Counted from the stretch's first letter, positions 34,983 through 41,877 are shown. The stretch: 60,300 bases of DNA from an uncultured Bacteroidales bacterium (GCA_902798965.1 CADBYS010000014.1:13813-74112); one strand, 5' to 3'. Notes: a model not told the origin generated them from the letters alone. Made by a program: numbers and translations.

Positions 34983-35398
34983 ATGAATGACAATTTTGCC
35001 ATACAACTTTTTGAAGGAAAGAAAGTCCGCATCGTCTGGGATGCCGAACAGGAAAAGTACTATTTCTCCGTTGTGGATATAGTACAAGTGTTAACTAGTA
35101 GCTTCGATTACCAGCAAGTTCGTAAGTATTGGAAAGTGCTGAAAGGTAGACTGATAAAGGAAGGGAATGAGTCGGTAACAAATTGTTACCAACTGAAATT
35201 ACCCTCTTCAGACGGAAAGAAATACATGACAGATGTCGCTGATTTACAAGGCATCTTCCGCATTATTCAGTCTATCCCTTCCAAGAAAGCCGCTTAGGAC
35301 ACTCCGTCATCTCCTCCGAGCGCGCCTCGGATTATATCCGCCCTATCGAGAACGACAAACCGCAAGAACTGCCATTTGAGAACGAGCAGAAAGAATAA
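34983..35398 (+). pseudogene. BRO-N/phage-antirepressor-type protein, internally deleted
   Basis: The first 104 codons give an N-terminal BRO-N-like domain: IQLFEGKKVRIVWDAEQEKYYF, SVVDIVQVL, YWKVLKGRL and TDVADLQGIFRIIQSIPSKKA, close to Bacteroidales proteins of about 280 residues. The frame then stops at 35297. In another frame, bases 35292-35398 read LGHSVISSERASDYIRP and ELPFENEQKE to a stop, which looks like the C-terminal end of the same family. I infer a deletion of about 150 codons from one ancestral gene. Such genes are common in phages and mobile elements. Confidence 0.72.
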
Positions 35399-35795
35399 CA
35401 TCCCCGCTTGCGGATAACAAGTAAGCCGTCAGTTATCGATGGAAAACACGAGGGAAAAGGACTATTTTGAAAATCACGGGATATATACATAGTATATATA
35501 AGGTGCAGTAGGATACGATATTCCCCCGATGAGCATAGGTAATGCACATGAAAGCCATACATGGAGGATGCAGAAAAGCAAAATGGCACAATTCCGCCGA
35601 ACAGAAGGGCATTAAGAGATACCATCGGCGAAAAAAACAACAAAAATACTAAATAATTTGCAGACGTATACAAATATTAACGAAAAAAGTAGTAACTTTG
35701 TATGCGAAACACAAAGTAAATAGATGGAGAATGCCGATAAGCGAAATGGCACCAAATACAACGACACCAAATAATCTTAGAAAAACACAGCAACC
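35399..35795 (+). other. Leader region of the WYL regulator
   Basis: No clear gene. It holds a 20-base palindromic motif (35481-35500) shared with 59751-59770, and an inverted repeat around a promoter-like TAACTTTG (35693-35700). A 16-codon frame (35724-35774, MENADKRNGTKYNDTK) lies before the WYL gene and could be a leader peptide. GC falls sharply here relative to the left side. Confidence 0.4.
35668..35703 (+). promoter_or_regulatory. Probable promoter/operator of the WYL gene
   Basis: The -7 element TAACTTTG (35693-35700) has no TTTG at the usual spacing. Instead ATACAAA (35668-35674) and TTTGTAT (35697-35703) form a 7-bp inverted repeat over the -33 and -7 positions. This is a plausible binding site for a dimeric autoregulator. 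Confidence 0.5.
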
Positions 35796-36677
35796 ATGGG
35801 AAACATATTTTTCGGAGAATCTAAATATGCTAAATGCGTTCGCGAGTGGGACAGATTGCTTCGTACGCAGGAATGGGTGAGCACGGAAGTGTTTGATGAA
35901 ATTTTCAAGTTCGCAGAAATTTGTTGGGAGGAAATTCAGGCTTATGAAAAGCAAATTAAAGCTGCGAAAAAAGATATTAGTAGAGCATTAGCCGAGCGAG
36001 GAATGTCGTTGCAAGAGAAACCAGATTCGCAAGATAGGCGCCGCACGCTGACGGCTTATCCCTCATACAATAAGGATCCTCTGCACGATTTGCGCATATT
36101 AGCAGTAATAGAGCCTGCGATGAATTTCTCAAAAAGAGCATTGCTAATCACTTATGCTCCAAGTTATCATCAAACGGAAGAACACATTTTTCATGCACAC
36201 TATCGAAAGGTTTACAACGGTCGTCATTATGTGTATGGCATCTTTGAAAATGAAGAGGAGAACCAAGGCTTGCCGTTTGTGACATTAGCGGTAGATCGAA
36301 TCGTTGAAGCCCACACAACAAAGGCAGTCCCCTATCGCCCAGGTGATTCGAAAAATTACGAAGAGTTGATGAAGGGGGTATTGGGCGCATCCCCAAACTT
36401 CAAACATCCGGAAGTAAGAAGAGTTGTTTTGCGTACGCACGAACCTAAAGTACACAAATTGCTATTGAATAAGCCATTGCACGATAGCATCCGCGAGCAA
36501 CAGCCATGTACAGATGAGCAGACAGGCTTACTAACTCTACATGTGCAGTTGACACAAGAGTTGAGAAACTGCATTCTCTATTATGGTCAAGGCGTGGAAG
36601 TAGTCTCACCGCCAATACTACGAAGACAAATTTCAAATGGTCTCCTAAAAATGGTGACCTATTATACTGAACAATAA
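35796..36677 (+). CDS. WYL-domain transcriptional regulator
   Basis: A 293-residue protein. Residues 95-180 are a WYL domain (RILAVIEPAMNFSKRALLITY, HAHYRKVYNGRHYVYGIF, LAVDRIVEA). Residues 205-292 match the WCX extension (VVLRTHEPKVHKLLLNKPLH, LTQELRNCILYYGQGVEVVSP, LRRQI). The N-terminal 70 residues are helical and charged but do not show the usual HTH_11 motif. WYL proteins bind nucleic-acid ligands and often repress phage-defence operons (CapW, BrxR), which fits its place directly before the methyltransferase-kinase gene. It probably acts as the switch of that system. No RBS is obvious, as usual in this phylum. Confidence 0.85.
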   Translation: MGNIFFGESKYAKCVREWDRLLRTQEWVSTEVFDEIFKFAEICWEEIQAYEKQIKAAKKDISRALAERGMSLQEKPDSQDRRRTLTAYPSYNKDPLHDLRILAVIEPAMNFSKRALLITYAPSYHQTEEHIFHAHYRKVYNGRHYVYGIFENEEENQGLPFVTLAVDRIVEAHTTKAVPYRPGDSKNYEELMKGVLGASPNFKHPEVRRVVLRTHEPKVHKLLLNKPLHDSIREQQPCTDEQTGLLTLHVQLTQELRNCILYYGQGVEVVSPPILRRQISNGLLKMVTYYTEQ

Positions 36678-36709
36678 TTTGCAAAAGTCAAAAAAAAGTT
36701 GTACCTTTG
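36678..36709 (+). promoter_or_regulatory. Promoter of the methyltransferase-kinase gene
   Basis: TTTG (36678-36681), 20 bases, TACCTTTG (36702-36709). The sequence is nearly identical to the promoters at 40304-40335 and 40946-40977, which suggests shared control or a common origin. Confidence 0.85.
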
Positions 36710-36773
36710 CAGAAAATTTGAAAACTTAACTGTTGAATTTTATTGTTTCACCTTAAAATCATCTATCACATAT

Positions 36774-39197
36774 ATGGAAAATAACAGCATGATAGCAGAT
36801 AAAATTGTCAATATCTTTTGGTCAACCATAAAAGATTATAGAGGAGACACTCTCCCCTATTTATATAGTTCATTCGATAGTTGTTTGTATGTCTTATATT
36901 GCCTTCATAAGGGATATCATGTACATATTGACATATCAGATGCGCTTCGGGAGAATCCGATAGATCAAATACTTCAATCATTAGAGGAACTTGCATCTAA
37001 AGAATCCAATGAAGAAATTACCATGCGCTCTTTAAAAATACGAGCGAAATTCCTTGATAGTATTCTCACAGAATTACATCAGGATGACATCAAAGAGGCA
37101 TATCCGAGTACAATCTCAAAACTTCTGACATATTCCGCAAATACAAAAGATATGTTGATGTATTTTACTCCAGCGGAATTGGTGAGTGTCATTTCACGCA
37201 TTTTGCGTAAGTACAATGTAAAGCATGTATATAATCCTTTTGCCGGCACAGCAGCATTTTGTTCTGAATTAGGCAATTCTGTATCATACATTGGGGATGA
37301 CAACGATCCTCGCGCAGTCACATATGCTCTAATTCGTATAGATTCGTTACAACGTGCCTATACTAATGTAATTTGCGCAGATTCTTGTGATTCATTAGAA
37401 AAAATCTGTAGCGAGGAAAAAGCGATTAAGATGCTGAATAATGTTGATGCCATAATTTCACATACAGAAGACAACCAATGGAACAACAGCATATCTAAAG
37501 ATGTTCGACTTGAATTTTTAGAGAATACCGCGAACGGCACAAAGGCGATATCTATTGGAATATACTCATATGATATATTGTTTGATAGAGTTGGTTTATT
37601 CAGCGGTCTAACGTATATTTTCAAAGGTAATCCACGTAAACGCTTGTTAGAGAAAGATTATATTCAAACCATTATCAAACTCCCTACTGAGATGTTTGCT
37701 CCTAAAAAGCGACATCAATCATGTATTATTATCACGAACAAGAGAAAATTGCACAAAGGACTTGTACAATTTATCGATGCAACACAGTGCGTGAATGAAG
37801 AGGGTAAGTTCTCTTGTGAGAAGCTCATGGAGGTACTGGACAATTCTGAAGAATCACGTTTTGCAAAATGGATTTCATGCAAGGAATTGTTAAGTGGAAG
37901 AGGGTCTTTAGCCTTAGAGCCGTTTTTATATAATTCAATTAAAATCCCCGAAGGATTTCATTTGGAGCGTCTTGGTGATTTGACTGCATCAATAAAAGGG
38001 AGCCACAGGACAGGATTTTCTCTGGAGACGAGGATACCTATTATTAATGTTCGTAATTTATCTCGCAAGCCTTTTGAAAACAGATTGACTGATTTGGAAA
38101 TGGCATCCCCCTCGGAGGCTGGTTTGCTCACCTATTTGGATAGGAATGCGCTTCTTGTTTCTGTAGAAAGTAACCTTCGCGCTACGTATTATTCTTACAA
38201 GGATAATGGGGCTTTTGCTGAAGATAATATTGCTGCTTACGAAATTAAAGAGCAAAAGGTCTCTCCAATATACCTTATTCAAGAATTGTGGAAACCATAT
38301 GTGCAAGACCAACTCGTTTATAAAAGAAGTGGGAAACTTCTTGCTTTGGAGTTGTTCGAAGAGGTTAGAATACTGGTGCCTGACAAAATCCAAGAGCAGA
38401 AAAGCATTGTTGAAGAAATCTATCAAGAGCAATTGTCTGAAAAAGAACGAGAACTCCAAAAAGCACACGAAGAGTATGTGAGGGAGATTCATACGCGAAA
38501 ACACGCTATAGGAAACACTTTCGGCGCATTTACATCATTATACAAAACTTTATCTGACTTTATTCTTCGACAAGGTCATGTGTCTTGTGATGACGTATTT
38601 GGAGAGCCATTCCCTCTTACGGTAGAGCAGGCTTTAAATACATTAACCAATTATTGTAGGAATATTGATTCGCAAATCAAACACTTTACTGACGACGATG
38701 GCATAATAGAACCTATCCAATTGGAAGATTACATAATGCAATATATTCGAGATCGTCACGACAACCGCTTTCTATATACTTTTGAGTCAAGTAAAATGAT
38801 AAAAAGTGCCGTCCTGATTCCAAGAGGAGCATTAGATTTAGTTTTTAATAACATCATCTCAAATGCGATTGCGCATGGTTTTATCAATCATAATTGTAAA
38901 GATTATGAGATTGATTTCAGTGTGAAGGATTGCGAAGACTCTGTCGTTCTTGAAATCGCCAATAATGGTGAACCGCTGGCTAACGATTTCTCGGAAGAGA
39001 GAGTCTTCGAACATGGAGAATCTTCGAAAAAAGATAAGGGACATAGCGGTTTGGGAGGAGAGGATATCAAAAGAGTACTAAAAAAATACAATGCTTCCGT
39101 ATCATTAAAATCAACTCCAAATAAAAAATATACAGTAACATACGTAATAACATTTAACGATATAAAATCTAATGAAAATGAAACAGACAATGATTAA
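36774..39197 (+). CDS. N6-methyltransferase-like/specificity-like protein fused to a histidine-kinase ATPase
   Basis: An 807-residue fusion. Residues 105-330 resemble HsdM: YFTPAELVSVIS, SAM loop VYNPFAGTAAF (152-162), and IIKLPTEMFAP then QSCIIITNK (300-323). At motif IV, where NPPF/Y/W is expected, it reads VDAIISHTEDNQW (224-236), so methylation may be lost. Residues 395-535 look like a type I specificity half (HLERLGDLTASIKG, IPIINVRNLS). A coiled coil (540-575) leads to a DHp-like RKHAIGN (His577). The GHKL ATPase follows: N-box NNIISNAIAHG (692-702), G1 IANNGEP (728-734), G2 GHSGLGGEDI (756-765). I infer a cytoplasmic sensor that reads DNA and signals by phosphotransfer. Start at 36774; the frame also extends upstream across the promoter. 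Confidence 0.85.
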   Translation: MENNSMIADKIVNIFWSTIKDYRGDTLPYLYSSFDSCLYVLYCLHKGYHVHIDISDALRENPIDQILQSLEELASKESNEEITMRSLKIRAKFLDSILTELHQDDIKEAYPSTISKLLTYSANTKDMLMYFTPAELVSVISRILRKYNVKHVYNPFAGTAAFCSELGNSVSYIGDDNDPRAVTYALIRIDSLQRAYTNVICADSCDSLEKICSEEKAIKMLNNVDAIISHTEDNQWNNSISKDVRLEFLENTANGTKAISIGIYSYDILFDRVGLFSGLTYIFKGNPRKRLLEKDYIQTIIKLPTEMFAPKKRHQSCIIITNKRKLHKGLVQFIDATQCVNEEGKFSCEKLMEVLDNSEESRFAKWISCKELLSGRGSLALEPFLYNSIKIPEGFHLERLGDLTASIKGSHRTGFSLETRIPIINVRNLSRKPFENRLTDLEMASPSEAGLLTYLDRNALLVSVESNLRATYYSYKDNGAFAEDNIAAYEIKEQKVSPIYLIQELWKPYVQDQLVYKRSGKLLALELFEEVRILVPDKIQEQKSIVEEIYQEQLSEKERELQKAHEEYVREIHTRKHAIGNTFGAFTSLYKTLSDFILRQGHVSCDDVFGEPFPLTVEQALNTLTNYCRNIDSQIKHFTDDDGIIEPIQLEDYIMQYIRDRHDNRFLYTFESSKMIKSAVLIPRGALDLVFNNIISNAIAHGFINHNCKDYEIDFSVKDCEDSVVLEIANNGEPLANDFSEERVFEHGESSKKDKGHSGLGGEDIKRVLKKYNASVSLKSTPNKKYTVTYVITFNDIKSNENETDND

Positions 39198-40230
39198 AGT
39201 ATTGTGGGTAGATGATGACCCCACATTACGTGTAGAACTTCCACGTGAAGCTTATGGATTAGGACTTCATCTTGAAGGCTATGAGTATTGGGAAGAGGCT
39301 GAGCGCGCTTTGCTTGCTAATTTCGATGATTATGATGCTATCATCTTGGATGCAAAATGCAAATTTAAAAAGGATGATGATCCCCGAGCACAACGCTTTT
39401 TGACAAATGCTCTAGACAGGCTTGCATCTATTTTCGCAAAAAATAATCGAACGATACAGTGGTATGTTCTTTCCATGGGGGGCGCAGAAGTCGGAGATAT
39501 AACTGATAGTATTCCAATTTCCAGAAAAGTTTGGGATGGTGATTGGGAAAATGACAGACTAAATTCAGGCCATCGTCCGTACTATTTAAAGACTATGGAA
39601 GAGAAACAAGCCTTATTCTCTCGTATAAAAGAACAATATAACCCTTCGGATAGGACTCAAATAAAAACGATACTATATCCTGATGTTTTTAGAGCGATAG
39701 ATGCATGCAAACTTGATTCGGATGTGTCTAGACTATTAGTGGATTTATTGATGCCGATACACTTTCCATGTTCAGAAGGTGTTAATGAAAAGCATTTGAC
39801 ATACGCCATCCGTAAAATTATTGATTGTACCTTCCGTGCTATGATAGAAGAGTGGCATCTCTTGCCTCCTGAATTGATTCAAAACCAAAAAATAAATTTA
39901 TCATACACTAGTAAATTTTTGTCTGGATTAGATGTAAAAGATAAGTATGGTATTATTATAATCAAAGCAAAAGGGAATATTATGGATAAAATCACAGGGC
40001 TCAATATTAAAGATATGATAGATGTCGTAGGTAACTATGTACACTCGAAAAATGAAGAAGACCTCTCGCTTACTAAAAATCTATCTGAACATTTTGAGAA
40101 AGTTGCAAATACCACCTATCTCATTCGGAGTTATGCATTGCAAATATGTGATTTTCTCATGCAACTTGAAGGCATTGTTCAAAACAACCCCAATAAAGAT
40201 GAAAACGCTAAAAAGTGGAAAGTTTCTTAA
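39190..40230 (+). CDS. Response-regulator-like protein with helical C-terminal effector-like domain
   Basis: A 346-residue protein starting at 39190 in an ATGATTAA overlap with the kinase stop codon, which implies coupled translation (an upstream ATG at 39172 is also in frame). The receiver domain (1-145) has the acidic pair VLWVDDDP (Asp8/9), phospho-Asp54 (AIILDAK), Ser95 (VLSMGG) and the switch Lys135 (YYLK). No known DNA-binding output domain follows. Residues 160-346 are helical, with YAIRKIIDCTFRAMIEEW, MIDVVGNYVHSK and YALQICDFLMQLE, recalling HEPN-type or abortive-infection helical domains. It is the obvious phospho-acceptor for the preceding kinase. Confidence 0.8.
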   Translation: MIKVLWVDDDPTLRVELPREAYGLGLHLEGYEYWEEAERALLANFDDYDAIILDAKCKFKKDDDPRAQRFLTNALDRLASIFAKNNRTIQWYVLSMGGAEVGDITDSIPISRKVWDGDWENDRLNSGHRPYYLKTMEEKQALFSRIKEQYNPSDRTQIKTILYPDVFRAIDACKLDSDVSRLLVDLLMPIHFPCSEGVNEKHLTYAIRKIIDCTFRAMIEEWHLLPPELIQNQKINLSYTSKFLSGLDVKDKYGIIIIKAKGNIMDKITGLNIKDMIDVVGNYVHSKNEEDLSLTKNLSEHFEKVANTTYLIRSYALQICDFLMQLEGIVQNNPNKDENAKKWKVS

Positions 40231-40261
40231 ATCTGCTGTCAGATAAATGTAAGTCTCACAG

Positions 40262-40288
40262 ATAGGTCACCCAATAAAGGTGACCTAT
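40262..40288 (+). terminator. Terminator after the kinase-regulator operon (cassette copy 1)
   Basis: Perfect 10-bp stem ATAGGTCACC/GGTGACCTAT with a 7-base loop, then TATTTTG. The same outer arms recur in the hairpin at 40904-40930. Confidence 0.9.
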
Positions 40289-40303
40289 TATTTTGAGCAA
40301 TAA

Positions 40304-40335
40304 TTTGCAAAAGTCAAAAAAATGTTGTACCTTTG
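40304..40335 (+). promoter_or_regulatory. Promoter of the small basic protein gene
   Basis: TTTG (40304-40307), 20 bases, TACCTTTG (40328-40335). Confidence 0.85.
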
Positions 40336-40344
40336 CACCGGCAA

Positions 40345-40527
40345 ATGAAAAAAGGAATGAATATGGCGAACAAAATCGACAACATATTACTTGCATTGAA
40401 GGCTGCTAGAAAGCAGAACAGAGATGCCGAAATTGCCATATTCGGCAAGCCCATATGCCATGCCAACGTGTATAAGAATAAGAAGAAGTACACGCGCAAA
40501 ACGAAACATAAAAGCAATCCGCTATGA
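40345..40527 (+). CDS. Small basic conserved Bacteroidales protein
   Basis: About 60 residues. The mRNA start should fall near 40342, so an ATG at 40345, 40357 or 40363 is possible; 40363 follows AAAGGAATGAAT and may be preferred. The body (NKIDNILLALKAARKQNRD) is a helix. The C-terminus NVYKNKKKYTRKTKHK matches a pattern I associate with short Bacteroidales proteins (KSKKAYTRKxKHK). Function unknown; the Lys/Arg-rich tail suggests RNA or DNA contact. Its stop overlaps the next small frame. Confidence 0.75.
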   Translation: MKKGMNMANKIDNILLALKAARKQNRDAEIAIFGKPICHANVYKNKKKYTRKTKHKSNPL

Positions 40528-40622
40528 ACAACGTATTACAAAATCATGTCAAGAAACTGACAAACTTACGAATTTCCGCCAAATTATGCCCAAAATACAA
40601 GTTTGGCATAGATTTTGTTTAA
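40524..40622 (+). CDS. Possible 32-residue protein coupled to the preceding gene
   Basis: Starts at the ATG in CTATGAAC that overlaps the previous stop codon. It encodes a basic peptide, MNNVLQNHVKKLTNLRIS, continuing to GIDFV. The ATGA overlap is typical of coupled genes. No homologue is recognised, and its reality rests only on the overlap. Confidence 0.35.
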   Translation: MNNVLQNHVKKLTNLRISAKLCPKYKFGIDFV

Positions 40623-40681
40623 AATATTTTGGTTGATTTTGTCAGCCAAACCTAATCTATTAACCTGAAAATTTCATATCA

Positions 40682-40915
40682 ATGACAGTCGTTTTCATGT
40701 CGCGATGCCATCGCATCATTCAAAGTCACGCTACAACCGGAAACGCAGTTCTTGTCCAATGTTTGGGCATTACCACTGACATCACAATCATAATCATGAT
40801 CGTCATGGAAGCAGCACCTCTAGTAGTGTTTGGCGCAAACTTCCCAAAGAGAGTCGCACAGTGTTTGGCAAATACAGCACAGCCTACTCTACCTAAGGCG
40901 GAAATAGGTCTCTAG
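40682..40915 (+). pseudogene. Degenerate, shortened copy of the DUF697-like protein gene
   Basis: A frame of up to 77 codons. From RCHRIIQSHA through GNAVLVQCLGITTDITI and VVFGANFPKRVAQ it parallels the intact protein at 41040-41402. It then diverges and stops at 40915, about 45 codons short. The DNA CGATGCCATCGCATCAT is identical in both. It lacks the LPGLGQ-like second half. I read it as a decayed duplicate, although a short functional variant is possible. The stop codon lies inside the terminator hairpin. Confidence 0.6.
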
Positions 40916-40930
40916 AAAGAGATGACCTAT
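40904..40930 (+). terminator. Terminator hairpin (cassette copy 2)
   Basis: Arms ATAGGTC (40904-40910) and GACCTAT (40924-40930), extended inward by TCT/AGA with a small bulge; TATGTTG follows. Confidence 0.7.
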
Positions 40931-40945
40931 TATGTTGGGCGATAA

Positions 40946-40977
40946 TTTGCAAATGTCAAAAAAAAGTAGTACCTTTG
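40946..40977 (+). promoter_or_regulatory. Promoter of the DUF697-like gene and peptide array
   Basis: TTTG (40946-40949), 20 bases, TACCTTTG (40970-40977). No further canonical promoter was seen before the terminator at 42304, so it may drive the whole 1.3-kb peptide cluster. Confidence 0.85.
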
Positions 40978-41039
40978 CATCGAATTTGAAACAGAGTATG
41001 AGAAACCAATATGTTTAACCCCATAAATCTAATACAGAT

Positions 41040-41402
41040 ATGGACGAAAACAACAAACAACGATGCCATCGCATCATCCACACACACGCTGCTGTCGCAG
41101 CAGTCGGAAATGCAGTTCCTGTCCCGGGTATGGGCTTTGCTGCTGACACCATAACCATGACCACCATGGCAATGGCACTCGCAGCAGTTTTTGGCGCAGA
41201 CATTCCAAAGAGTGTTGCAAAGAACTTAGCGATTACAACGATGAAGCGCCAAGTGCTCAAGCAACCGCTCAAGATGCTCGCCAAGGAACTATCCAAACTC
41301 GTTCCGGGGCTCGGCCAAATTGTTGCACCAACAATGAGCGGTGCCATTTTGGAGGCAGCGGGTTGGGCAATGGCGAACGAAATGGCTGCCAACGCGGCCT
41401 AA
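41040..41402 (+). CDS. DUF697-like small hydrophobic protein
   Basis: A 120-residue protein. The pattern HAAVAAVGNAVPVPGMGFAADT, then MALAAVFGADIP, and then LAKELSKLVPGLGQIVAPTMS and ILEAAGWAMANEMA follows the DUF697 plan (N/P-x-PG-G-D turn, then lPg-G second half). In larger proteins this domain is linked to GTPases and membranes. Here it stands alone, without GTPase. The helices are Ala/Gly-rich and probably membrane-active or membrane-embedded. It leads the cluster of tiny peptides and has a truncated copy upstream. Confidence 0.7.
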   Translation: MDENNKQRCHRIIHTHAAVAAVGNAVPVPGMGFAADTITMTTMAMALAAVFGADIPKSVAKNLAITTMKRQVLKQPLKMLAKELSKLVPGLGQIVAPTMSGAILEAAGWAMANEMAANAA

Positions 41403-41420
41403 ACAACCGACAAAGTAACC

Positions 41421-41452
41421 CTCAACCAATACGTGCTATTCCGTAGGTTGAG
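41421..41452 (+). ncRNA. Conserved RNA hairpin before peptide 1
   Basis: CTCAACC-AA-TACG, loop TGCTATTC, CGTA-GGTTGAG: an 11-bp stem with a 2-base bulge. Copies at 41634-41666 and 41845-41877 keep both arms and most of the loop. It probably acts as a cis RNA element of each unit. Confidence 0.6.
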
Positions 41453-41488
41453 TAAGCGTGAATAGTAACAACCTTAAATGAACGCCAT

Positions 41489-41581
41489 ATGAATAACGCG
41501 ATCAAGATTATCGTGATTATCGTTGCAGTTCTCAAGGCAGGCGTAGAGATTCTCGAAAGCTGTCGAGAGGCGAGAGCGTAA
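41489..41581 (+). CDS. Hydrophobic 30-residue peptide, array copy 1
   Basis: MNNAIKIIVIIVAVLKAG followed by VEILESCREARA. It is one hydrophobic helix with a charged tail and one Cys. Position, length and the K-I-(L/I)-x-I-(V/I)-A-V/VE(I/V)L pattern are shared with two following copies. Conservation of the frame in all three repeats, against variable third bases, argues that it is translated. Single-helix peptides of this size include type I toxins and leaderless bacteriocins. Which, if any, applies here is unknown. Confidence 0.65.
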   Translation: MNNAIKIIVIIVAVLKAGVEILESCREARA

Positions 41582-41633
41582 CAGCGCGGCCAGTTCGCGG
41601 CGAAGAATAGTAACTGCGAGTTAAAAATCAACC

Positions 41634-41666
41634 CTCAACCGATTACGTGCCATTCCGTAGGTTGAG
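41634..41666 (+). ncRNA. Conserved RNA hairpin before peptide 2
   Basis: CTCAACC-GAT-TACG, loop TGCCATTC, CGTA-GGTTGAG. Same fold as at 41421-41452. Confidence 0.6.
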
Positions 41667-41699
41667 TAAGCGTGGATGGTAACTTAAACCGAACACACT

Positions 41700-41792
41700 A
41701 TGGAGAAGGCCTTAAAGATTCTCGCCATTGTCGCCGCGGTTACCACAGCTGTTGTGGAGGTTCTCCAAAACAGCAAGGAGCCGAAAGCGTAA
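41700..41792 (+). CDS. Hydrophobic 30-residue peptide, array copy 2
   Basis: MEKALKILAIVAAVTTAV then VEVLQNSKEPKA. A single Ala/Val-rich helix with Lys at both ends. It is the most regular of the three copies and keeps the stop codon at the same place as copy 1. The 118-base gap before it carries the conserved hairpin but no TAnnTTTG, so it probably shares the transcript that begins near 40984. Confidence 0.68.
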   Translation: MEKALKILAIVAAVTTAVVEVLQNSKEPKA

Positions 41793-41844
41793 CAGCGCGG
41801 CCGGTTCGCGGCGAAGAACAGTAACTGCGAATCAAGAATTAACC

Positions 41845-41877
41845 CTCAACCGATTACGTGCCATTCCGTAGGTTGAG
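41845..41877 (+). ncRNA. Conserved RNA hairpin before peptide 3
   Basis: CTCAACC-GAT-TACG, loop TGCCATTC, CGTA-GGTTGAG, identical to the second copy over the stem and loop. Confidence 0.6.

Larger units (their letters stand above)
40262..40336 (+). repeat. Terminator-promoter cassette, copy 1
   Basis: About 75 bases carrying the ATAGGTC/GACCTAT hairpin, TATTTTGAGCAATAATTTGC and a promoter ending TACCTTTGC. Copy 2 is at 40904-40978. The promoter half alone also precedes the methyltransferase-kinase gene at 36673-36710. Confidence 0.85.
40904..40978 (+). repeat. Terminator-promoter cassette, copy 2
   Basis: Same layout as 40262-40336, with TATGTTGGGCGATAATTTGC in the middle and TACCTTTGC at the end. 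Confidence 0.85.

Noticed and set aside
36774-39197. Reading the fusion gene as an ordinary type I restriction-modification subunit
   Set aside because: There is no HsdR, the NPPF motif is missing, and the C-terminal 230 residues are a GHKL ATPase. Calling it hsdM would hide its unusual design.
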